Below are positions 7,507 through 14,093 of a stretch of 16,325 bases of DNA, piece by piece. Both the position numbers and the translations under genes were made by a program. The stretch is from DATBGS01 sp036557885. Lineage in GTDB: Bacteria > Chloroflexota > Ktedonobacteria > Ktedonobacterales > DATBGS01. The notes below the pieces were generated by a model, which was given only the letters and a program-made list of their open reading frames with translations, was not told the DNA's origin and did not search any database. The stretch is from contig DATBGS010000152.1 of the NCBI GenBank assembly GCA_036557885.1, positions 1 through 16,325 of the forward strand, given 5' to 3'. Positions within the stretch are counted from its first letter, which is position 1. Each line of letters opens with the position of its first letter.

Positions 7507-7508
7507 CC

Positions 7509-7997
7509 ATGCCACGCGTCCTGCTGATTGAGGATGAAGTTGCGTTTCGACGCATCCTCACCATGAATCTGATGCATCGCGGGTACACGGTGATCGAAGC
7601 AGATACAGCTCTCACAGCCAAAGAAGCTTTGCTGGCCTTCGGGTTCCAGTTTGACCTGCTCCTGCTGGACATCAATTTGCCCGATCAAACGGGGTGGGAT
7701 GTGCTGCGTTTTATGGAAGCATTTCGCCGTTCAGAGCAGCAAAGAGGGAACCTGCTGCCGAACCCTCCAGTCATCATTCTCAGCGCTGTGCGCCCGGCAT
7801 CAAGCCGACTGGGAGAATTTCATCCAAAAGCCGTCCTGGTCAAGCCCTTTCCTATCGAGGCGTTGCTGCGCCTGATCGAGCGGGTGTGTGCGCCAGCGAG
7901 CACCTCCTCGGCTGAGGAAATTGCACCTCCTGAGGATGCTGTTGGGAGCGACCCTACCCCGATTTCCCAGAGGGGTTCTACACCTGGTGACGGATGA
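7509..7997 (+). CDS. Stand-alone receiver (single-domain response regulator)
   Basis: A 162-residue protein. The receiver domain (1-128) has all catalytic residues: E8/D9 acidic pair, phospho-acceptor D54 in LLLLDINLPD, S92 in ILSAV and K112 in LVKPF. The last ~35 residues are a Pro/Ser/Glu-rich tail with no recognisable output domain, so it probably works by protein contact, or as a phosphate sink or relay for the KdpD-type kinase, rather than by binding DNA. The frame is open upstream, but the ATG at 7509 has AAAGGA at a good distance and starts the conserved MPRVLLIEDE strand. It follows the pseudo-receiver gene by two bases, a sign of translational coupling. Confidence 0.85.
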   Translation: MPRVLLIEDEVAFRRILTMNLMHRGYTVIEADTALTAKEALLAFGFQFDLLLLDINLPDQTGWDVLRFMEAFRRSEQQRGNLLPNPPVIILSAVRPASSRLGEFHPKAVLVKPFPIEALLRLIERVCAPASTSSAEEIAPPEDAVGSDPTPISQRGSTPGDG

Positions 7998-8018
7998 GAA
8001 GAGAAAGCATGGCACCCT

Positions 8019-8654
8019 ATGGAGAATACTGGTGGCAGGCAGAGTCATCTTCCTTATCGGCGCGGAGAACGTCGTCGGAAGCCGTTTCCTGGGGGACCAG
8101 CACAGCAAGCTCCTCATGCAGCAGCACCAGTTCTACGTCGTTCGGCTCACGAAGGGGTGCTTCCGCTTCAAGGGGTGGTATTGCTTGTAGAGCCTGAAGA
8201 TTTGCTGCGCAGGGGTCTGAGCGATGTGCTGGTACAGGAGGGCTATGCGGTGGCAGAAGCGGCGACAGCAGCGCAGGCGCTTTCCCTGCTGGAGCAGAGG
8301 TCCTTCGATGTGATGGTGCTGGATCTGGCACTCCCAGAGCAGACCGGTTGGAGTTTGCTGCATGCCCTGACGAGATCCGCCATCTTGCCTGCACCGCTCC
8401 TCCTGCTTCCTGCAAGAGGTGAACCAGGTGAGCACTCCACCCACAGCAGGATGACTCAGCCAGGAGAAGGGCAAGAGCGGAACCTCGTAACAGGAAGGCT
8501 ACAGAGGGCAACCCCTTTAGCCATGCCGGATATGCATACTGGGGGTGAAGAACATTCCTCCCCAGGACCGTTCTTGCCTCACCCGGCCTGGATAGCAGAC
8601 CTGCTGGCCTTGCTCCAAAGGATTCGACCCGCTTCAGTCTCTCAAGAGAGGTAG
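8019..8654 (+). CDS. Divergent receiver-like protein with Arg/Pro-rich N-terminus
   Basis: A 211-residue frame. Residues from about 52 resemble a receiver: VVLLVEPEDLL, GYAVAEAATAAQAL and FDVMVLDLALPEQTGW with D102 as phospho-acceptor. One residue of the acidic pair is changed (E58-P59). Between the expected fourth and fifth strands there is a polar insertion of about 35 residues. Near the C-terminus GPFLPHPAWIADLLALLQRI looks like the usual KPF plus last helix with Lys replaced by Gly. The first ~50 residues are Arg/Pro/Ala-rich and not recognisable, and the ATG at 8019 has no good ribosome binding site. A start at GTG 8175, or a frameshift from an ATG at 7994 that overlaps the previous stop, cannot be excluded. 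It is the third member of the tandem receiver series. Confidence 0.6.
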   Translation: MENTGGRQSHLPYRRGERRRKPFPGGPAQQAPHAAAPVLRRSAHEGVLPLQGVVLLVEPEDLLRRGLSDVLVQEGYAVAEAATAAQALSLLEQRSFDVMVLDLALPEQTGWSLLHALTRSAILPAPLLLLPARGEPGEHSTHSRMTQPGEGQERNLVTGRLQRATPLAMPDMHTGGEEHSSPGPFLPHPAWIADLLALLQRIRPASVSQER

Positions 8655-8753
8655 CTTCAAGAAGGGGAAACGGGGAGGCGTGAGAGCTAACGGGAGTGAA
8701 GGACAAATTCTCTCTTGATTCCTCTCCCCAGTGGTATAGATGCTGGTGCAAAA

Positions 8754-8773
8754 ATCTGGGCACTGCCCCAGAT
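8754..8773 (+). other. Hairpin just upstream of the small-peptide/kdpF translation start
   Basis: ATCTGGG (8754-8760) and CCCAGAT (8767-8773) form a perfect seven-pair stem around a six-base loop. It ends 12 bases before the AAAGGAGGG ribosome binding site (8786-8794) of the 27-residue peptide. No T tract follows, so an intrinsic terminator is unlikely; an mRNA structure or processing site in the kdp leader is possible. The rest of the 149-base gap 8655-8803 shows no gene and no three-box element. Confidence 0.35.
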
Positions 8774-8803
8774 GGTCTCGTCTCGAAAGGAGGGCTGGTT
8801 GTC

Positions 8804-8887
8804 ATGTACGACCTCTTGGTAGTGATTGTCACCCTGGTCGTCTTTGGGCTTCTTGGAGCCTTTGTTGTCTTTTGCGAGCGCATTTAG
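8804..8887 (+). CDS. 27-residue membrane peptide preceding kdpF
   Basis: A tiny frame starting MYDLLVVIV. It is almost wholly one hydrophobic helix and ends in a short polar tail, CERI, so it is a single-pass membrane peptide. AAAGGAGGG at 8786-8794, nine bases before the ATG, is one of the best ribosome binding sites in the window and decides this start over the longer open frame. It lies 30 bases before kdpF, inside the kdp operon. I recall similar peptides ending in a 'GCERL'-like tail just ahead of kdpF in other bacteria, but I cannot verify this here. By position it may be an extra small subunit or stabiliser of the KdpFABC complex, alongside KdpF. Confidence 0.7.
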   Translation: MYDLLVVIVTLVVFGLLGAFVVFCERI

Positions 8888-8917
8888 CGCAACGTCCTGT
8901 GTGGAAGGAAGTGTCGT

Positions 8918-9007
8918 ATGGCCGTTGAATATCTCATTGTTGGCATCGTGTCGCTGTTGGTTGGCATCTACCTGTTTGCCGCCCTGCTGCGCCCCGATTG
9001 GTTCTAA
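8918..9007 (+). CDS. kdpF: KdpF, small membrane subunit of the potassium-transporting ATPase
   Basis: A 29-residue peptide: one hydrophobic helix followed by the tail ALLRPDWF, matching the KdpF pattern of a single transmembrane helix that ends near Leu-Arg-Pro-(D/E)-x-Phe. KdpF sits at the lipid interface of KdpA and stabilises the KdpFABC complex. GGAAGGAA at 8903-8910 is the ribosome binding site. kdpA starts 15 bases after the stop. Together with gene order F-A-B-C this makes the call firm in spite of the small size. Confidence 0.88.
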   Translation: MAVEYLIVGIVSLLVGIYLFAALLRPDWF

Positions 9008-9022
9008 GGGAGGAGGCAGAAT

Positions 9023-10894
9023 ATGTCTGTGGCTATGCAGCGGTTCTCTCTCCCAACCATCAAGCAAAGTACCGTAATCGGCGTGCTGGTCGTGCTCGTC
9101 CTGGCGCCCATCATCTGGCTGGTTGCCAGTGGGATGATGACCCTCAACGCGGTGGCGCAGGTCGCCATCCTCTTCGGGCTGGTCCTGCTCTTGACCAAAC
9201 CCATCGGACTCTACCTGTACCAGATCTTTCAGGGAGAGCGCACCTGGCTTTCGCCGGTGATGCGTCCAATGGAGCGTGTGATTTACAAAGTCTGTGGCAT
9301 CCATGAGGAGCGCGAGCAGGGCTGGATAGGCTACACCATCGCCATGCTTGTCTTCTGGGCGGTGGGTTTGCTGCTGCTTTACCTGTTTGAGCGCGTACAG
9401 GGCATCCTGCCGCTCAACCCGCAGGGCTTTGGTGGCGTCGAGCCAGGGCTGGCCTGGAATACCGCGGCCAGCTTTTCCACCAACACCAACTGGCAGAACT
9501 ACGCGGGCGAGCAGACGATGAGCTATCTCACCCAGATGACAGGACTGGTCTTCCACCAGTTCACCTCTGGGGCGATGGGCATTGTGCTGGCGGTGGCGGT
9601 GGTGCGTGGCTTTACTCGCCGCAGCGCCAGCACGCTCGGCAACTTCTGGGTGGACCTCACGCGCGTCATCCTGTACCTGGCGCTGCCCATCTGCATCATC
9701 GGGGCACTGGTCCTGGTTTCGCAAGGAGCCATCCAGAATTTCAACGATTACACGGTAGTGCATACCCTGGAGGGGACGACGCAAACGCTGGCCCAGGGGC
9801 CGGTGGCCTCGATGGAGATCATCAAAGATCTCTTCAACAACGGTGGGGGTTTCTTCAATGCTAACTCGGCTCACCCGTTTGAAAATCCCAATGCCCTGAC
9901 CACTCTACTGGAGATAGTGGCTGAGTTAGCCATCCCTGCGGGACTCACCTATTACTTTGGCAAAATGGCCGGCAATACCAAACAGGGCTGGGCGCTCTTT
10001 GGCGCCATGTATGCCCTCTGGCTGATTGCTGTCTTTATTGTCATGCCAGCCGAACAGACGGGCAATCCGCTGCTGACGACGCAGCATGTGGGCACCCAGA
10101 CCTTCACGATTGACCAATCGGTCCACACCGGCACCGTCTCCTCCTCAGGCGGCAACATGGAAGGGAAAGAGGTCCGTTTCGGCATCACCGATTCGGCCTA
10201 CTTTGGGGTCAGCACAACGATGACCTCCACTGGCTCCGTGAATAGCTTCCACGACAGCTATACCCCAATTGGGGGCATGGTGTTGATGGGCGATATTGCG
10301 CTGGGCGAGATTACCCCAGGTGGCGTTGGCTCTGGCCTCTATGGGATGCTCATGTTTGCCGTGATCGCCGTCTTCATTGCCGGGTTGATGGTGGGTCGCA
10401 CCCCCGAATACCTGGGCAAGAAGATTGAGCCAAAAGAGATGAAGATGGCGGCGCTTGCCTTGCTCATCTTGCCGCTCTCTATCCTGGGCTTTGCGGCTGC
10501 TGCCAGTGTTTTACCCGTTGGAGTGAGCAGAATCTTCAACCCAGGGCCGCATGGCCTCTCAGAGATTCTGTATGCCTTCACGTCCCAAACTGGGAACAAC
10601 GGCTCAGCCTTTGCCGGACTCGGCGGCAACACACCCTTCTACAACTGGACCGGAGGCTTTGCCATGATCATCGGGCGGCTTTTCTTTGCCATCCCGATCA
10701 TCGCTATTGCCGGGTCAGTCGTGAAGAAGAGGATTGTGCCAGCAGGCGCGGGAACGCTGCCGACGGATGGTCCGCTCTTCTCGGCGTTGCTGATTGGCGT
10801 GATCATCATTGTGGGCGCGCTGACATTCTTCCCCGCCTACGCGCTTGGTCCAATTATTGAACACCTGCTCATGCTGGCGGGCAAGATTTTCTGA
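9023..10894 (+). CDS. kdpA: KdpA, potassium-binding channel-like subunit of the Kdp ATPase
   Basis: A 623-residue polytopic membrane protein that binds and translocates K+ in the KdpFABC complex. All four selectivity-filter loops of this superfamily of K+ transporters are visible: TNTNWQNY from residue 153, NNGGGFFNANSAHPFENP from 272, GGVGSGLYG from 433 and NNGSAFAG from 525. In E. coli the second loop reads TNGGG, so the first residue is Asn instead of Thr here. The protein is longer than E. coli KdpA (557). Extra length lies at the N-terminus (an additional stretch before the first conserved helix) and in an external loop around residues 350-375, before NMEGKEVRFG. The ribosome binding site AGGAGG (9011-9016) precedes the ATG by six bases. 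kdpB follows after 22 bases. Function is certain; the effect of the Thr-to-Asn change is unknown. Confidence 0.97.
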   Translation: MSVAMQRFSLPTIKQSTVIGVLVVLVLAPIIWLVASGMMTLNAVAQVAILFGLVLLLTKPIGLYLYQIFQGERTWLSPVMRPMERVIYKVCGIHEEREQGWIGYTIAMLVFWAVGLLLLYLFERVQGILPLNPQGFGGVEPGLAWNTAASFSTNTNWQNYAGEQTMSYLTQMTGLVFHQFTSGAMGIVLAVAVVRGFTRRSASTLGNFWVDLTRVILYLALPICIIGALVLVSQGAIQNFNDYTVVHTLEGTTQTLAQGPVASMEIIKDLFNNGGGFFNANSAHPFENPNALTTLLEIVAELAIPAGLTYYFGKMAGNTKQGWALFGAMYALWLIAVFIVMPAEQTGNPLLTTQHVGTQTFTIDQSVHTGTVSSSGGNMEGKEVRFGITDSAYFGVSTTMTSTGSVNSFHDSYTPIGGMVLMGDIALGEITPGGVGSGLYGMLMFAVIAVFIAGLMVGRTPEYLGKKIEPKEMKMAALALLILPLSILGFAAAASVLPVGVSRIFNPGPHGLSEILYAFTSQTGNNGSAFAGLGGNTPFYNWTGGFAMIIGRLFFAIPIIAIAGSVVKKRIVPAGAGTLPTDGPLFSALLIGVIIIVGALTFFPAYALGPIIEHLLMLAGKIF

Positions 10895-10916
10895 GTGGCG
10901 AGGAAGGAGTAGAACA

Positions 10917-13103
10917 ATGCCAGAACAAGAAGAACTGCGTGCTCAGGCCACCCCTGAAACGCCAGCTCTGGCGGTGCCAGTCGCCCCGTCAGAGACTCCC
11001 GGAGATGGTGGGCAGGAGAGCGTGAGCAGCCGGAGGCATACCCGCTCGCTCTTTGACCGCAAGATTCTGTGGCGGGCGACGATTGATTCGTTCATCAAAC
11101 TGAACCCCCGCGTACAGGCGCGCAACCCGGTGATGTTTGTGGTGGAGGTCGGCAGCGTCATCACCACGGTGGAGTTTGTGCGCGCGCTGATTGACCCGAC
11201 GCTGCGCAGCAATGTGGGCTTTACGCTGGCCGTTTCCATCTGGTTGTGGTTTACGGTGATCTTCGCCAACTTTGCCGAGGCGATGGCCGAAGGACGCGGC
11301 AAAGCCCAGGCGGATACGCTGCGCCGCGCCCGCACTGAGACCCAGGCCAAGTTGCTCTCCGAAGGGGCTACTGGGCGAGAAAGTGCCTTTACCCCGACTC
11401 CAGCCCCCCAACTGCGTAAGGGCAATCTGGTGCTGGTGGATGCGGGCGACCTCATCCCTGGGGATGGCGAGGTTGTGGAAGGTGTGGCCTCGGTGGATGA
11501 GTCGGCCATTACCGGTGAATCAGCACCCGTCATCCGCGAGAGTGGCGGTGATCGTTCTGCCGTCACGGGTGGCACGCGCGTGCTCTCCGACTGGATTATT
11601 GTACGCATCACCTCTAATCCCGGCGAAACCTTCCTGGATCGGATGATTGCGCTGGTGGAAGGCGCTTCACGGCAGAAGACCCCGAACGAGATCGCGCTGA
11701 ACATTCTGCTCGCCAGCCTGACGGTTATCTTCCTGCTGGCGGTAGTGACGCTTGAACCATTTGCCATCTACTCCAATAGCCCGGTTTCTATTACCATCCT
11801 GATTGCCTTACTGGTCTGCTTGATTCCGACGACCATCGGTGGGCTGCTCTCGGCTATCGGCATTGCGGGGATGGACCGCCTGGTGCAGCGCAATGTGCTG
11901 GCGCTCAGCGGGCGCGCAGTAGAAGCGGCTGGGGATGTAGACGTGCTCTTGCTGGATAAAACTGGCACGATCACGCTGGGCAACCGCATGGCTAACGAGT
12001 TCATCACCCTGCCCGGTGTCAGCGAAGGGGAACTGGCTGATGCCGCGCAGTTGGCCTCGCTGAGCGATGAGACCCCCGAAGGGCGCTCAATTGTGGTGCT
12101 GGCGAAGCAGCGCTACCTGCTGCGAGGACGTGATGTGGCTGAACATAACATGACCTTCATTCCCTTCAGTGCCCAGACCCGCATGAGCGGAGTGGATGCG
12201 GATGCGCCAGGCGGCACACGGCGCCAGATTCGCAAAGGCGCGGCGGACGCGGTGGCGGCTTTTGTCAAGGAGCAGGGAGGGCAGAATCCGGATACGCTCA
12301 AGCCGATTGTCGAACGTATTGCTCGCGCAGGTGGCACGCCGCTGGTGGTTGCTGAGAATGATCGCACGCTGGGCGTGATTTATCTGAAAGACATCGTGAA
12401 GGGGGGCATGCGCCAGCGCTTTGAGCAGCTGCGCAAGATGGGCATTCGCACGGTGATGATCACGGGTGACAACCCGCTGACGGCTGCTGCTATTGCCAGG
12501 GAAGCGGGCGTGGATGATTTTCTGGCCCAGGCTACCCCTGAAACGAAAATGAAGCTCATCAAGCAGGAGCAAAGCGGCGGGCGACTCGTTGCCATGACGG
12601 GCGACGGAACGAACGACGCGCCCGCGCTGGCTCAGGCGGATGTGGGGGTGGCGATGAACACCGGCACCCAGGCCGCCAAAGAAGCGGGCAACATGGTGGA
12701 CCTGGATTCTAACCCCACCAAGTTGATCGAGATCGTGGAGGTTGGGAAGCAGTTGCTGATTACACGCGGCGCGCTGACCACTTTCAGCATTGCTAATGAT
12801 GTGGCAAAGTACTTCGCCATCATCCCGGCGATGTTCTCGGTGGCCTACCCGGCGCTCAATACGCTCAACATTATGGGTCTGCATTCCCCACACAGTGCGA
12901 TTCTCTCGGCGGTGATTTTCAATGCGTTGATCATCATCGCGCTGGTTCCATTGGCCTTGCGCGGGGTCAAGTATCGCCCGCTAGGTGCAGCGACCATCTT
13001 GCGTCGAAATTTGCTCATCTACGGTATTGGGGGAATCATTCTCCCATTCCTGGGCATCAAGGTCATCGATCTGATTCTGGTCGCGCTGGGCCTGGCGTCC
13101 TAA
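10917..13103 (+). CDS. kdpB: KdpB, P-type ATPase catalytic subunit
   Basis: A 728-residue P-type ATPase that hydrolyses ATP to drive K+ uptake through KdpA. Motifs: TGES at 199-202, the phosphorylation site DKTGT with D347, KGA in the nucleotide domain, ITGDNPLTAAAIA, and GDGTNDAPAL with D563/D567. S202 corresponds to E. coli S162, the serine whose phosphorylation shuts the pump down, and D347 to E. coli D307; the constant offset of 40 shows that the extra length is N-terminal. That extension (1-~45) is rich in Ala, Pro, Glu and Ser and looks disordered. The frame is open from 10845, but the ATG at 10917 has AAGGAG at a good distance and lies beyond the kdpA stop. It is between kdpA and kdpC with short gaps, so it is cotranscribed. 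Confidence 0.97.
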   Translation: MPEQEELRAQATPETPALAVPVAPSETPGDGGQESVSSRRHTRSLFDRKILWRATIDSFIKLNPRVQARNPVMFVVEVGSVITTVEFVRALIDPTLRSNVGFTLAVSIWLWFTVIFANFAEAMAEGRGKAQADTLRRARTETQAKLLSEGATGRESAFTPTPAPQLRKGNLVLVDAGDLIPGDGEVVEGVASVDESAITGESAPVIRESGGDRSAVTGGTRVLSDWIIVRITSNPGETFLDRMIALVEGASRQKTPNEIALNILLASLTVIFLLAVVTLEPFAIYSNSPVSITILIALLVCLIPTTIGGLLSAIGIAGMDRLVQRNVLALSGRAVEAAGDVDVLLLDKTGTITLGNRMANEFITLPGVSEGELADAAQLASLSDETPEGRSIVVLAKQRYLLRGRDVAEHNMTFIPFSAQTRMSGVDADAPGGTRRQIRKGAADAVAAFVKEQGGQNPDTLKPIVERIARAGGTPLVVAENDRTLGVIYLKDIVKGGMRQRFEQLRKMGIRTVMITGDNPLTAAAIAREAGVDDFLAQATPETKMKLIKQEQSGGRLVAMTGDGTNDAPALAQADVGVAMNTGTQAAKEAGNMVDLDSNPTKLIEIVEVGKQLLITRGALTTFSIANDVAKYFAIIPAMFSVAYPALNTLNIMGLHSPHSAILSAVIFNALIIIALVPLALRGVKYRPLGAATILRRNLLIYGIGGIILPFLGIKVIDLILVALGLAS

Positions 13104-13120
13104 GGGAAGGAGTGTGTGAC

Positions 13121-13933
13121 ATGAGTAAGCAACCACAAAATAACCAACCGCGTCGCAAGAATGGCGACCAGTCGCAAGCTGGGAGCAACAAAGTCAACGC
13201 GCCAAAAGAGGAGACCTCAGCCGAGGTCTCCCAACAGGCCACAGGGAAAGCCGCCGAGACAGAGCACCCAGGCACCGAGTCCGACTCCACCGCCGCAGTT
13301 GCGGAACTGGCTCCGCGCGGACGGCGACAACTCATCCTGGATTACCTGCGCCCGGCTATTGTCTTGACTCTGGTCATGACGGTGATCCTGGGGATTGCCT
13401 ATCCCCTGCTCGTAACGGGCGTGGCCCAGGTGGTGTTCAACCATCAGGCCAATGGAAGCCTGGTGACAGACCAACATGGGCAGGTGATTGGCTCTTCGCT
13501 GATCGGCCAGCAGTGGACCGACCCCAAATACTTTCACGGGCGACCCTCAGCCACGCTGAGCAACGATGGCTCTCAGTCGCAGCCCTATAACGCGGCCAAC
13601 TCCAGCGCCTCGAACAATGGGCCAACCAGCAGCAACCTGCAAGCAGAAGTCCAGGCACAGCTGAAGGTGCTCCAGGAAGATGAGGCATGTAACGCTCCTG
13701 GCACACCTATTCCGGTAGACCTCGTTACCAGTTCGGGGTCAGGTCTCGACCCGGACATTTCGGTGGCGGGAGCGATGTATCAGGCGTGCCGTATCGCCAA
13801 AGAGCGCAACATGAGTCTGAATCAGGTGCAGCAACTGATCAGCTCTCACATTCATGATCGCACGCTGGGAGTGCTGGGCGAACCGTATATCAATGTGCTG
13901 GAATTGAATATGGCGCTTGATGGTGGATCATAA
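13121..13933 (+). CDS. kdpC: KdpC subunit with long N-terminal extension
   Basis: A 270-residue subunit, against about 190 in E. coli. The core has one transmembrane helix (about 79-101), GSSLIGQQWTDPKYFHGRPSAT (from 124), VDLVTSSGSGLDPDIS (199-214) with the following helix AGAMYQACRIAKERN, and the C-terminal EPYINVLELNMALD. These are diagnostic for KdpC, the single-span partner thought to help KdpB bind ATP. About 70 residues before the helix are extra, hydrophilic and rich in Gln, Glu, Lys, Ser and Thr, and would lie in the cytoplasm. An in-frame GTG exists at 13112, but GGAAGGAG (13105-13112) is at ideal distance from the ATG at 13121, so I prefer the latter. It begins 17 bases after the kdpB stop. 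Confidence 0.95.
   Translation: MSKQPQNNQPRRKNGDQSQAGSNKVNAPKEETSAEVSQQATGKAAETEHPGTESDSTAAVAELAPRGRRQLILDYLRPAIVLTLVMTVILGIAYPLLVTGVAQVVFNHQANGSLVTDQHGQVIGSSLIGQQWTDPKYFHGRPSATLSNDGSQSQPYNAANSSASNNGPTSSNLQAEVQAQLKVLQEDEACNAPGTPIPVDLVTSSGSGLDPDISVAGAMYQACRIAKERNMSLNQVQQLISSHIHDRTLGVLGEPYINVLELNMALDGGS
13210..13231 (+). other. Perfect 9-pair inverted repeat within the 5' part of kdpC
   Basis: GGAGACCTC (13210-13218) and GAGGTCTCC (13223-13231) flank a four-base centre AGCC. In mRNA this is a stable hairpin about 90 bases into kdpC, in the region encoding the non-conserved N-terminal extension. It has no T tract. It may tune translation or mRNA decay between kdpB and kdpC, or be a binding site in DNA; neither is shown by the sequence. 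Confidence 0.4.
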
Positions 13934-13983
13934 CCGCTCCCTCACCCGATAACGGCTGGGACGTTGGCGGCTCCTGAGTCACG

Positions 13984-14006
13984 CTGCTTTTTGTCTTGAA
14001 AAGCAG
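13984..14006 (+). other. Inverted repeat in the kdpC-kdpD gap
   Basis: CTGCTTTT (13984-13991) and AAAAGCAG (13999-14006) form an eight-pair stem with a seven-base loop, in the 160-base gap between kdpC and the split kdpD gene. The stem is half A-T and no T run follows on the plus strand, so termination would be weak at most; it could lower read-through into the downstream gene. Nothing else recognisable is in this gap apart from the ribosome binding site at 14080-14085. Confidence 0.3.
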
Positions 14007-14079
14007 AAAGTGGCCTGACACGGGGGACGCCGGCCCCAGAAGAGACCAGGTAATGATCCAAGGAATATGGAATCCTGAG

Positions 14080-14085
14080 AGGAGG
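14080..14085 (+). promoter_or_regulatory. Shine-Dalgarno sequence that decides an AUC start
   Basis: AGGAGG, the full consensus, lies eight bases before the in-frame codon ATC at 14094. An in-frame stop (TGA, 14076-14078) lies just upstream, and the conserved KdpD N-terminal motif RPDPEELL is encoded soon after. No ATG, GTG or TTG in this frame lies between that stop and the ATP-binding loop. Confidence 0.6.
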
Positions 14086-14093
14086 CACGACCT

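Noticed and set aside
8051..8058. Single TCCTTATC resembling a regulator box
   Set aside because: It is isolated inside a coding region with no partner boxes at 11 or 21 bp and no -10 at the expected distance.
8710..8745. Possible promoter TTGATT ... TATAGA ahead of the 27-residue peptide
   Set aside because: The spacer is only about 14 bases, too short for a normal sigma-70-type promoter, and the three-box layout is absent.
8655..8803. A c-di-AMP or other riboswitch in the leader of the kdp structural genes
   Set aside because: Such switches control potassium genes in some bacteria, but the gap is only 149 bases and I could not find the conserved core.
8687..9874. 395-residue open frame on the minus strand
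   Set aside because: It covers the small-peptide gene, kdpF and the start of kdpA, is full of His/Gln/Asp low-complexity sequence, and has no domain. It is a shadow of kdpA.
12087..12893. 268-residue open frame on the minus strand inside kdpB
   Set aside because: It is antisense to conserved KdpB motifs, is His/Arg-rich, and matches no family I know.
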